This document shows, in pieces, positions 7,792 through 16,407 of a stretch of DNA of 59,009 nt (the stretch's first letter is position 1; the number at the start of each line of letters is the position of its first letter). A program made the position numbers and the translations under genes. The stretch spans positions 1 to 59,009 of the forward strand of contig SDRQ01000003.1 of NCBI GenBank assembly GCA_007845355.1, read 5' to 3'. The notes beneath the pieces are model-generated. The model saw only the letters and a program-made list of their open reading frames with translations, was not told the DNA's origin and made no database searches. The DNA is from TM7 phylum sp. oral taxon 352 (GTDB lineage: Bacteria > Patescibacteriota > Saccharimonadia > Saccharimonadales > Saccharimonadaceae).

Positions 7792-9147
7792 GTGGATAGT
7801 CATGCGGTTTGGCAGGGTGTTTTAGGTGAGATTGAAGTAACTGTATCGTCTTCGTCGTTTACTGCGTGGTTTAAAAATACCAAATTGGAAATAATCTCCG
7901 ACAAAGAAGTTCTTATAATTGCGCCGAATATTTTTGCTAGAACTCAACTTGAAAAGCGATTTCACCCGCAAATATTAGAGGCCTTGGCTCACAACGGCAT
8001 TAATGCACCGTCTATTTCTTATAACGTCGAATCTAGCAATAAAAAACCGCGCGTTAATCGTGAAGTTGATAAAAGTGGACAACAAGAAACAGCGAAGCCG
8101 CTGATTTTACCATCGAGGAAATCTCATTCTAGTAATCTTAACCCCAGGTATACCTTTGACAACTTCATCGTTGGCTCAAGTAACGATTTAGCCTATGCTG
8201 CCTGCCAAGCGGTCGCCGCACATCCAGGAGAAAAATATAATCCGCTCTATCTTTACGGAGGTTCTGGACTTGGTAAAACTCACTTAATGCAAGCTGTTGG
8301 TAACGAGATAGTTAAAAAACAATCTTCGGCGCGAGTGCTTTACATTACTACAGAAACGTTTGTTAATGAGTTTCTGGATTCCATTCGTTTCAAGAAAAAA
8401 GGTTTTTCCGATAAATATCGCAATGTCGATGTATTGATTGTCGATGATATGCAATTTATCGCTGGGAAAGAAAAAACTCAGGACGAATTTTTCCATACAT
8501 TTAACGATCTTCATCAGAACAATAAGCAAATCATTATTAGCTCGGATAAACCACCAAAAAGCATTCCTACTCTAACCGATCGTTTGCGTAGTCGATTTGA
8601 ATGGGGTATGGCGATTGACATTCAGATGCCCGATTATGAAACTCGTTGCGCTATCGTTAAAGCAAAAGCTGAACTCAGCAACACTGAACTAGACTCCGAT
8701 GTCGTAGAATATCTGGCGACCAACTTTAAGACGAACATTCGTGAACTGGAAGGCGCTTTGAATCGATTGCTGGCTTATGCGGAAATGCAGAATTTCACTC
8801 CTGATTTAGTGGCGGCTGAAGGAATTTTGGGAGATATTAAACGCAATAGACCGCAACATATAACCGCCAAACAAATAATTGATAAGACGGCGCGCTATTA
8901 TAATATTGACGTAAAAGATATGTGCTCATCCAGGCGAGATAAATTTATCGCGATGCCAAGGCAAATTGCGATGTTTCTTCTGCGTAGCGAACTGAAAATG
9001 AGTTTTCCGAAAATTGCCCAAGAGCTTGGACGAAAAGACCACACGACCGCTATGCATTCAATTGAAAAAATCACTAAAGAAAGTCTTACTAACGTCAGTA
9101 TTCGCGAGCAAATTAACGACATTAAGGATAAATTATATGTTCATTAA
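7792..9147 (+). CDS. dnaA: Chromosomal replication initiator DnaA
   Basis: 451 residues with all four regions. Domain I spans roughly 1-75, followed by a short linker. The AAA+ domain has Walker A GGSGLGKTH (about 157-165) and Walker B VLIVDDMQF (about 212-220), and domain IV ends with the DnaA signature GRKDHTTAMHSI (about 412-423). The start is GTG at 7792, preceded by GAGGGAG at 7777-7783. It opens the origin and binds the 9-mer boxes on both sides of its own gene. Flanking rpmH and dnaN fix this as the chromosomal origin locus. Confidence 0.97.
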   Translation: MDSHAVWQGVLGEIEVTVSSSSFTAWFKNTKLEIISDKEVLIIAPNIFARTQLEKRFHPQILEALAHNGINAPSISYNVESSNKKPRVNREVDKSGQQETAKPLILPSRKSHSSNLNPRYTFDNFIVGSSNDLAYAACQAVAAHPGEKYNPLYLYGGSGLGKTHLMQAVGNEIVKKQSSARVLYITTETFVNEFLDSIRFKKKGFSDKYRNVDVLIVDDMQFIAGKEKTQDEFFHTFNDLHQNNKQIIISSDKPPKSIPTLTDRLRSRFEWGMAIDIQMPDYETRCAIVKAKAELSNTELDSDVVEYLATNFKTNIRELEGALNRLLAYAEMQNFTPDLVAAEGILGDIKRNRPQHITAKQIIDKTARYYNIDVKDMCSSRRDKFIAMPRQIAMFLLRSELKMSFPKIAQELGRKDHTTAMHSIEKITKESLTNVSIREQINDIKDKLYVH

Positions 9148-9392
9148 TTGTGGAAAAGCTGTGCAGATGTTGTGTTTTCGCGGTGACTTACCAACACACA
9201 GATCTGTGGAAAGAAAACGACAAGTCAGCAGACAGTGGAATAATACACAAATATCCACTATAAAGTCCACAAATAGCACACAGAGTTTTCCACCTATTTT
9301 ATCGCCACTCTACCCCTGTTTGAACACATTTTTTACCCAGTTTCCACAGCACCTATTACTATTAAGACTAATTAAAAATTAAGGAAAGTATA
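9148..9392. other. Candidate oriC core between dnaA and dnaN
   Basis: 245-bp AT-rich spacer with many DnaA-box-like sequences in both orientations: TTGTGGAAAA at its start, CTGTGGAAA, TATCCACTA, GTCCACAAA, TTTTCCACC and TTTCCACAG. The 15-mer ACTCTACCCCTGTTT (9307-9321) is shared with the region upstream of dnaA. An A/T-rich tract before dnaN could be the unwinding element. Which of the two spacers is the functional origin cannot be told from sequence alone. Confidence 0.7.
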
Positions 9393-10490
9393 ATGAAAGT
9401 ATCAGTCACCCAAGAAAAACTTGCAAAAGCACTTAATCTAATCAAAGATATTGCATCAAGTCGTAATGAACTGCCGATATTGAATAATATTTTACTTCGC
9501 ACTGACGGAGGAAGATTATTGATTGCTGGAACAAATTTGGAAATTGCTTCCACTCAATACATTGGTGCGAAAATTGAAGATCATGGGTCTATTACAATCC
9601 CTGCCCGATTGGTATCGGAATTCATTACAAACCTACCAAGCGGTCCAGTGGAACTTGAAACCAAAAACGAGCATTTGCATATAACTTCGGGCAAGTTTTC
9701 ATCTGTCATCAATGGTGTAGTGGCTGATGAATATCCTGAGCTGCCTACAATTGACGAAAAGACCGCTATGCAATATGAAATTGATGTCGAGGGTCTTAAG
9801 AAAGCCATAGTCCAAACGAAGTTGGCTGTTAGCTCTGACGTTACGCGAGCGGTGCTTACGGGAGTTTATTGGCATAATTATGAAGGATCGTTATACTTGG
9901 CTGCTACTGATGGCTACAGGCTGGCAGAAAAGCGTCTGATAAAGTCGGATAATGAAGTTTCAGCGATCATTCCTGCGTCTACATTGGCAGAAGTCAGTAA
10001 GAGCGTCGGCGATGAGAAGAAAATTACGGTTCTTTTTGACGATTCTCAAGTTTGTTTTAAGACGGGAGATATGGAAATTGTTAGCCGATTAATTGACGGG
10101 AAATTCCCTGATTATCGCCAATTGATTCCAGTGACCGCGGAAACTGAGATTGTTATTAAGAAGTCTGATTTTAGTCGAGTTACGAAAATTGCGGCGTTAT
10201 TTGCGCGTGAATCTGGTGGTGGAATTACAATTACCGCATCAGAGGAAAATTCTCTGCTTTCTATTCATTCGATTGCGTCTGAACTTGGCGAGAACACCTC
10301 AGAGGCAACAGCCAAAATATCCGCAGATGGTCAAGTTACTCTTAATTCACGCTATCTAACGGAAGTTTTGAATATTATTGACGCGGATGAAATCGTATTT
10401 TCGTTCAATGGCAAATTGTCGCCGTGTGTAATTCGCGAGCAAGTAAAAAATCCTGATTATACGCACATTATTATGCCGCTTAAGAGCTAG
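9393..10490 (+). CDS. dnaN: DNA polymerase III beta sliding clamp
   Basis: 365 residues, normal for the ring-forming clamp with three repeated domains. The N-terminus MKVSVTQEKLAKALNLI and the C-terminal end YTHIIMPLKS (the family normally ends near xxMPMRL) are recognisable. It tethers polymerase III to DNA. It follows the candidate oriC and has a short AAGG upstream of ATG 9393. Its 3' end overlaps the convergent membrane-anchored gene by 11 bases. No recF or gyrB follows, unlike many bacteria. Confidence 0.96.
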   Translation: MKVSVTQEKLAKALNLIKDIASSRNELPILNNILLRTDGGRLLIAGTNLEIASTQYIGAKIEDHGSITIPARLVSEFITNLPSGPVELETKNEHLHITSGKFSSVINGVVADEYPELPTIDEKTAMQYEIDVEGLKKAIVQTKLAVSSDVTRAVLTGVYWHNYEGSLYLAATDGYRLAEKRLIKSDNEVSAIIPASTLAEVSKSVGDEKKITVLFDDSQVCFKTGDMEIVSRLIDGKFPDYRQLIPVTAETEIVIKKSDFSRVTKIAALFARESGGGITITASEENSLLSIHSIASELGENTSEATAKISADGQVTLNSRYLTEVLNIIDADEIVFSFNGKLSPCVIREQVKNPDYTHIIMPLKS

Positions 10491-11130
10491 TAGAAAACGG
10501 AGACAGTCTGGAGGCTATTTCTGATAAAATATCTTCTGGTATATCTTTGGTGTTGTATATAGTATTGATTATTTGTGGCTTAGTTTTAATCACCCATTTG
10601 TTATTTTCTTTCTTCAGAATAACAGTGTAGATATCGCCGGAATTTCTATCTATAACCCCGCGCTGATAACTAGCCGCATACCAGTCCGCGTTATTTCCTA
10701 GGATAATTTCTTTCTGGAGTATAAAAGATGATTTTAACTCTGGATATTTGGCAAATAATACCTCTGAAATATCACTTCTATATTCATTTATTTTACTAGA
10801 CATGAATTTTTGGCTATATTCAGTTTTTATAGGTATATTTTCATCAGATCCTTTTACTGTAAATTCCGTGGAATTCTCATTGATAGAACCAGATTTAGAT
10901 GATGTTTTTATTATGTATTTGCCGTCTGATAACTGTATCTTAGAATTACCATTTATCGACGTAATTTCGGAAGTGCTTTTACCTGTGTTGCGATATATTT
11001 TCGCTGATAGGTTTTCCTTGTCGAAAGTTATAGATATAGTGTGTGTTGGCTGGATGAACATAATCGCTAGTAATATTAACGTTAATATTGCCAATGTAAT
11101 GCTGCCGATGATAATATTCCTTCGATTCAT
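10480..11130 (-). CDS. Hypothetical membrane-anchored extracellular protein
   Basis: 216 residues with one N-terminal membrane helix (about 7-28) and a Ser/Thr/Asn-rich, beta-predicted exterior of about 185 residues. I do not recognise a family. A segment near residues 35-85 (KIYRNTGKS..., DGKYIIKTSS) looks like a small PEGA-type beta domain, as in the upstream neighbour. It is the last gene of the long minus-strand secretion operon, 2 nt after its neighbour, so it probably belongs to the surface apparatus. Confidence 0.7.
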   Translation of the reverse strand: MNRRNIIIGSITLAILTLILLAIMFIQPTHTISITFDKENLSAKIYRNTGKSTSEITSINGNSKIQLSDGKYIIKTSSKSGSINENSTEFTVKGSDENIPIKTEYSQKFMSSKINEYRSDISEVLFAKYPELKSSFILQKEIILGNNADWYAASYQRGVIDRNSGDIYTVILKKENNKWVIKTKPQIINTIYNTKDIPEDILSEIASRLSPFSTSS

Positions 11131-11132
11131 AA

Positions 11133-11744
11133 TTACTCCGTAAATGTATTAGCGTAGTTCCTAAATGTAATATTTAGTTTTGACGGATCAAATCCCTGCT
11201 CTTTAATCTTATTGAGAGCAGCATTTCTATATCCTTCTATAGTATCGATTTCTACGATAACTCCATTCTTATGATTAGGGTCCGCCTTATATCCAATTGA
11301 ATAAATTAAGTTTTTTATTGGTAATTTTTTAATTATAGGATTGGCGTCTTCCAGCTTTTTTTGTTCATTAGCAAGTCTGTCTGTTGTAGCTCTGTCTATT
11401 TCTGACGTTTTGGACGAAGACTGTAATTCTTTAATAGCATTCTCTGTCGTGGGTGTGAGTGAAAAAATTATCCTTAACGGATTACCCTTTTTTACTTCGA
11501 TATTAATATTCTCATCTTTAAAGCCACTTCTTGATGCTTTAAAATTGTATGTTCCTGGTTTTAAATATACGACTTGCGAGCCGATAAATTTTTGATTGCC
11601 AGTAGTAATTTCAGCCTTATCGGGCGAGGTCAGTAGGTAAACTGGAGTGGTGTCATATCTATTTACGTAGGTTATGACGCCATATACTAATGTACTGACT
11701 GATAATAATATTAATATACTGCTAATTATTTTTTTATTCATCAT
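11133..11744 (-). CDS. Membrane-anchored PEGA-like domain protein
   Basis: 203 residues: one N-terminal membrane helix (about 6-25), then a PEGA-like beta domain (VVYLKPGTYNFKASRSGF, about 58-75), then a charged helical part and a C-terminal alpha/beta tail. PEGA domains are small surface modules often found in wall-associated proteins. The start overlaps the hydrolase stop by 4 bases, so they are translationally coupled. Role unknown; location suggests an accessory of the secretion locus. Confidence 0.7.
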   Translation of the reverse strand: MMNKKIISSILILLSVSTLVYGVITYVNRYDTTPVYLLTSPDKAEITTGNQKFIGSQVVYLKPGTYNFKASRSGFKDENINIEVKKGNPLRIIFSLTPTTENAIKELQSSSKTSEIDRATTDRLANEQKKLEDANPIIKKLPIKNLIYSIGYKADPNHKNGVIVEIDTIEGYRNAALNKIKEQGFDPSKLNITFRNYANTFTE

Positions 11745-12961
11745 TTCTTCCTAAACCAAGTTACGCTTGATGATGTTAAGCTCTCGTTGCCTGCCTTTGG
11801 GGCGTATTCACACAATGAGGCGGATGCTATATTTGAGTCAAATCCTTCTATGTTACCAACAAAAACAAATGTATGTCCTGGACTATGGGCGACATCACCA
11901 GGTTTAAGGTCTGCTACGTTAATTGAGCTACCGTTGCCAAGAGTTTGCCAGTTGGCTTCTGCCCACGCTCTCTGTACGCCAGTCGGTCCAGCTTTGCCGC
12001 CCTCACCTCCGTAGTTATAATTTTTATCAAACCCACTATCGTTCAAAATCGTTGTTACAAACGCGCCACAATCGACACCGCCGCCATAACACGTACCGCC
12101 AGTAAATCTGTTCTCGCTTTTTGCCTTTTCTATAGCTTTTTCGTAATCAGGTTTTTTATCTGTACGTACAGTTCTTTCTGGCCAGGCATAACGTTTGACA
12201 TAGTCGATAAAGTCGCCGCCACCACTTGATGAAGAACATCCTCCTCCACTTCCGCCTGTACCATTAAACCTTTCATAGATTTTTTGTGCAGCGGTACCGC
12301 GTATATTTTTAACCTGCTCTTTTGTCATAGCCGACTTTTCAAAATCGTCATGCCAAAAAACAGTGGCGTCATCAACTGTCTTCAGGGTTTTTAATAATTC
12401 CCATGAATTTGAAGCGGTACCAAATCCACGAGCAGTAACGGGTCTTTCCGTCCCCTCTTGCACTAAATACTCTAATTCGAAGATCAATAGCTTGTCGTTG
12501 TCTTCTACTGGAATAGAATCGACCATACCCTTGTCGTTAGGTGCGCCACCATACTCTTGGCTGTAATATTTTTTTAACTCAGACGGTATTTTATTAGCTA
12601 TAAGCGTTCGTCTTCCGAACGTCCACTGGGCGAGTCCCCAGCCACCAGACCCCCATCCTTGACCTACTTCGTGTCTGGTAGGACTAAATCCTGACTCTGC
12701 CTGAATATTAGCCATTACGCCAGCTGTTTGTTCGGCGCTTAATCCTGCGTTACGTAGATATCCCCAAATCTTTTCTTGGTTATCAGATCCTGATACTCCA
12801 TTAGAAGATGATCCGGAACAAGTTGTTGAATCATTTTCTTTATACCAAAGAATATCGTTTGTTACATATGAATCGGGATATCCTGCCGCCAAAGATACTG
12901 GTTGCATAGTAATAGCAAAAGATATAGCAAAGCAAAGAGCGATAGACAACTTTTTATACAT
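11741..12961 (-). CDS. Two-domain peptidoglycan hydrolase (phage-tail-lysozyme-like plus NlpC/P60- or CHAP-like)
   Basis: 406 residues with a signal peptide (about 1-25). Domain one resembles the phage tail lysozyme family: IWGYLRNAGLSAEQTAGVMA followed by the likely catalytic Glu in IQAESGF (about residues 65-95). Domain two (about 250-406) is a papain-like amidase/endopeptidase with the nucleophile in GVDCGAFVTTIL and the His in SPGHTFVFVG. A Ser/Gly-rich linker joins them. It should cleave glycan strands and peptides, giving passage for the secretion machine through its own wall or the host wall. VirB1-like in role (inference). Confidence 0.85.
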   Translation of the reverse strand: MYKKLSIALCFAISFAITMQPVSLAAGYPDSYVTNDILWYKENDSTTCSGSSSNGVSGSDNQEKIWGYLRNAGLSAEQTAGVMANIQAESGFSPTRHEVGQGWGSGGWGLAQWTFGRRTLIANKIPSELKKYYSQEYGGAPNDKGMVDSIPVEDNDKLLIFELEYLVQEGTERPVTARGFGTASNSWELLKTLKTVDDATVFWHDDFEKSAMTKEQVKNIRGTAAQKIYERFNGTGGSGGGCSSSSGGGDFIDYVKRYAWPERTVRTDKKPDYEKAIEKAKSENRFTGGTCYGGGVDCGAFVTTILNDSGFDKNYNYGGEGGKAGPTGVQRAWAEANWQTLGNGSSINVADLKPGDVAHSPGHTFVFVGNIEGFDSNIASASLCEYAPKAGNESLTSSSVTWFRKK

Positions 12962-13412
12962 CAGACTGGTTCCTTTTATATTCGTTTATAATATCTGTAG
13001 GAACGCTAATACTTTTTAAGGCGTCTGGAGATTTTCTATCATTAACGCCTGTTATGACTGAATTATTTCTTAGAATTGCATATATATTATAGGTAGATTT
13101 GATTTTCTCGCTATAAATTTCTAGCGCAACCAACTTAAATTCGCCCTGCTCTTTTACTATTGAATACTTCTTTAATTTGCGGTTACCGTAGGCACTGGAT
13201 GTAGAATCTAGTAATTCGGTGATAACTTTTTGCTCTGATGATTGCTCGCGAATATTATTTTGATTACTTGGATTATCGTTAGTGTTTTGAGGTGATGACA
13301 GGACGGTAGTATATTGAGCGCTATCAGGATTTTTAACGATAAGGAAAGCTGCTGTAATACTTACTAAAAATAATACAGATGATATTAGTATGACTTTATT
13401 TTCTTTATTCAT
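12954..13412 (-). CDS. Hypothetical membrane-anchored protein
   Basis: 152 residues from ATG 13412: one N-terminal membrane helix (about 7-25), an Asn/Ser/Gln-rich linker (about 35-70), then a small alpha/beta domain. The ATG overlaps the stop of the upstream M15 protein by one base (TAATG). AAGGAAGG sits just before, so this start is preferred over one 10 codons upstream. No family recognised. Operon position suggests a periplasm-like or surface partner of the secretion system. Confidence 0.72.
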   Translation of the reverse strand: MNKENKVILISSVLFLVSITAAFLIVKNPDSAQYTTVLSSPQNTNDNPSNQNNIREQSSEQKVITELLDSTSSAYGNRKLKKYSIVKEQGEFKLVALEIYSEKIKSTYNIYAILRNNSVITGVNDRKSPDALKSISVPTDIINEYKRNQSDV

Positions 13413-16390
13413 TATACCTTCCTTGCATACTCCCAGTGCCACGCTTCGGGTTTACTGCCGCCAGGTTTTGCCCAAGGTGGATTAACGTACCCGTATTTAT
13501 GCGCATTTGCTTCTAACCATTTATATACAGGAGAACCAAATCCTCCGACGCTAATATCTGCAGCGAGACCCCATCCGTGATTTGATCTACAAGGAGGGGC
13601 TGGTGCAGCAACAGCTCCCAATTCTCGAGCGTACCTAATTTGTGTTGCGCAATCTCGATATGCTTCATTAATGAGTAGGTTAGATCCATTATCAGCTTTA
13701 TAAGCCTTATTCATTTCTTCCATGGCTGCCGCTGCCTGTTTATTCATTTTGCTTTCAGGAGAAAATGATAGAGTTTGTAGATCCGAATCTGGGATTTCTC
13801 CGTTACTATGATTACCCCATCCTGATTGAGCTTCTTCTAATTGTGGTTCACCAACTGCCTCGCCATTGTCTGGAGCTTTAGCTGTGGTTGAAGGAGCGTC
13901 TTCTTCGTCATCTTCGCCATTGATTGATTGGGCAATTTGGAAATCAATTAATAATACTGACATTGCGGAAAGCTTTCTATCGTCGTATTGCTTAGCGGAA
14001 TTTTCAGTTCCAAATGACTCATTGGTAATATCTTTCCCTTCTTCATCTTTATATGTTTTTTCAGTAATTTTTGCGACATGTGTTGAATCTGATGGCGCTG
14101 TACATCCGCCATTACTAAACCAATAGCTTCCGGTGCTAGCATCTCCACAGTCTTCTACAAAGTCATGAAGAGGAGTGTCTTTAACTATGTATCCATTATT
14201 CATGAGATCGGATATATCTGCGCCATCTGGAATGTCCATATCTTTCTGTATCCATCCTTCATCTTCGGCAATTTGAATAGCCTCCTCTACTGACATGTTT
14301 GCCTGGCTGTTGGTTATGCCAGTACACGGTAATCCTGCCATGTTCACGGCTGGATCTTCCGATGATCCGCTGCCCATAGAAAAGTCTTTTGCATATCCGC
14401 AATATTTATCAGAATACATACCGCTTGCTGCTTTTGCAGTGGATGAATAAGATAATGCCATAGAAGGTAGCCTGAGAATATTAGATAGCATTGCTACAGG
14501 AGTTTTACTATAAGTTCCATTAGCTATCATCATATTGCCCATATTATGGAATATACTGCCTAAGAATGTATATCTACTGGACGTATCAAATGGACTTAAT
14601 GAGGCGATATCCATTTCTTTTTGGAATTCTTCGTTTGCTATTTGGATTCCGTTGAATTCTGCTAATTGGCTCATTTTAAGTCCCGGTAACATCTGCCCCA
14701 TAGATCCGCTTGCAAAGAACGCTGCCGCTCCAACGCCAAGTGCATCACCCAAATCCTTATACTGAGCATTATTTGATGTAAGCATACTTACTGCCAATTC
14801 TTTGAGGACTCTCTTTACGGTATCGCCAACGGCATACTTAAGTAGTTCTGTGGTTACTGTGGCTAATGTCTTTTTTGCAATCCAGTTTGCTAATGATGTT
14901 AATCCAAAACTGGCTGCCCCAGTAGCTTCTACTGCTAGGTCTACTAATTGAGAAGTATACATAGCAACTGGACTTAGTATATAATTGCACACTGGTTCGC
15001 TAGCCTCTTCGGCGGAATTGAGAGTGCGAACTATAGGATTTGTAGCTACTGAATATCCAGGAATGTAGTTTTTTGCAATTCCAGGCTTGTCGTTATTTAC
15101 GCCCATTGCTGCTAGTAAATACGGAGAATCTAATGCCGATCCTTCAGCGTTATCGGATCCTTTCATCTTTCCTCTTTCGGTTAACATAGTGCCGATGGTT
15201 TCCATCGTTTCTTGAGAGAATCCACTGCCACTAGAGTCGAGTCCAGAAGCCTTAGCTTGTGAACCAGGAGATAATATTACATCCATAACTAGCTCTAATA
15301 AAGGTACTAACTGAATTGCTGCTACTCCTGATGCGATGATGTTGGGAAGTTTTAGTGCAAGGCATATTCCTGCTGCTGCGACGTATACTAGCCCGCCTTT
15401 TTTTAGTTTATTTGTTGATTTTTCAACTCTTTCATTGATTCCACCGATAGCCTTGTCGTCGTTAAAGCCTGGTAATTTTTCTTTAAATTTATTTGCCTTT
15501 TCTTTTACTCCGAGTTTTTTGTCAATTTTTGAAATCGCACTATTTCTTTTAAGCTTGAATTTATCGTAAAGCTTACTTATATGTTTCCCTGTCCAGGCGT
15601 GGAAACGCATTTTAAATAAGCCAGTTCTGCCATAGACTTTACTGGCAATTTTACGATTCTCTTTCTTTAGTAATTCGTCTTTTAATTTCGACGACTCAAT
15701 AGGTTTCCCATCGTTTAATCCTTCCACCTTCCAGTGAGTTGGATTTTTTTCTGGGTATCCTCTTCCTTTTATGTCCATTTCTTTGCCATCAGCATCAACT
15801 GGAATTAATCCGGATTTCTTGAATTTCTTAAGAGCTCTGTTGGAAAGTCGTCCTGTTTTGCAGCGTATTTTTTTACTTTTGCAAATTCCTGCGTCATCAC
15901 TGGCTCCGATCATTTTATTCATGACTTTTTTCATGCGAGATTCTTTAGCAATTGAGGCGGAGTCGTTTTTCCAGGTGAAATTCTCCATAATATTTTGTAA
16001 CATTGTCGCTGGACTAAGAAATATTCCCAGAATTCCACCGCCCAGTCCCAATATTCCGACAATAGCTGCAATTGGTCCGCGTTTTTTCAGTAAAGATTTA
16101 AATGTTACTGGACTTTTCTTTTTTCCCGCAGACGGCTGATAAAAACCGTTGCCTGGAACAGAAGATTCTTGGTCATTAACGGCGGCGCTGGCGGAATCGT
16201 TTTGGCTAGGATTCAAGTCCGAATCTTTATTGTCAAACTGAGATTCAAGGTCATTTATGGCATCTTTTTCGCGATCACTTAACTCTGACCCGCTGTCAGA
16301 ACCAGCCGAGATTTGATCAAACTTAGCCTGCTCAGCAGGATTTAACCTGCTGTCAGTTTCGGAATCCGTCGTGTAATCAACTCGTGCCAT
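13412..16390 (-). CDS. Large secretion-locus protein with C-terminal M15/VanY peptidase domain
   Basis: 992 residues. The N-terminal 100 or so are acidic, Ser/Asp/Asn-rich and likely disordered. A Gly/Ile-rich membrane segment (about 108-130) precedes a long Lys-rich stretch, and further hydrophobic segments lie near 335-365 and 480-560. The final 130 residues are an M15 D,D-carboxypeptidase/endopeptidase: zinc motif SNHGWGLAAD (H-x6-D) and EAWHWEY. The middle resembles no family I know. Encoded 18 nt downstream of virB4, it is a plausible envelope-spanning component that brings a wall peptidase to the channel. Confidence 0.8.
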   Translation of the reverse strand: MARVDYTTDSETDSRLNPAEQAKFDQISAGSDSGSELSDREKDAINDLESQFDNKDSDLNPSQNDSASAAVNDQESSVPGNGFYQPSAGKKKSPVTFKSLLKKRGPIAAIVGILGLGGGILGIFLSPATMLQNIMENFTWKNDSASIAKESRMKKVMNKMIGASDDAGICKSKKIRCKTGRLSNRALKKFKKSGLIPVDADGKEMDIKGRGYPEKNPTHWKVEGLNDGKPIESSKLKDELLKKENRKIASKVYGRTGLFKMRFHAWTGKHISKLYDKFKLKRNSAISKIDKKLGVKEKANKFKEKLPGFNDDKAIGGINERVEKSTNKLKKGGLVYVAAAGICLALKLPNIIASGVAAIQLVPLLELVMDVILSPGSQAKASGLDSSGSGFSQETMETIGTMLTERGKMKGSDNAEGSALDSPYLLAAMGVNNDKPGIAKNYIPGYSVATNPIVRTLNSAEEASEPVCNYILSPVAMYTSQLVDLAVEATGAASFGLTSLANWIAKKTLATVTTELLKYAVGDTVKRVLKELAVSMLTSNNAQYKDLGDALGVGAAAFFASGSMGQMLPGLKMSQLAEFNGIQIANEEFQKEMDIASLSPFDTSSRYTFLGSIFHNMGNMMIANGTYSKTPVAMLSNILRLPSMALSYSSTAKAASGMYSDKYCGYAKDFSMGSGSSEDPAVNMAGLPCTGITNSQANMSVEEAIQIAEDEGWIQKDMDIPDGADISDLMNNGYIVKDTPLHDFVEDCGDASTGSYWFSNGGCTAPSDSTHVAKITEKTYKDEEGKDITNESFGTENSAKQYDDRKLSAMSVLLIDFQIAQSINGEDDEEDAPSTTAKAPDNGEAVGEPQLEEAQSGWGNHSNGEIPDSDLQTLSFSPESKMNKQAAAAMEEMNKAYKADNGSNLLINEAYRDCATQIRYARELGAVAAPAPPCRSNHGWGLAADISVGGFGSPVYKWLEANAHKYGYVNPPWAKPGGSKPEAWHWEYARKV

Positions 16391-16407
16391 ACTTTCTCGC
16401 TATTTTT

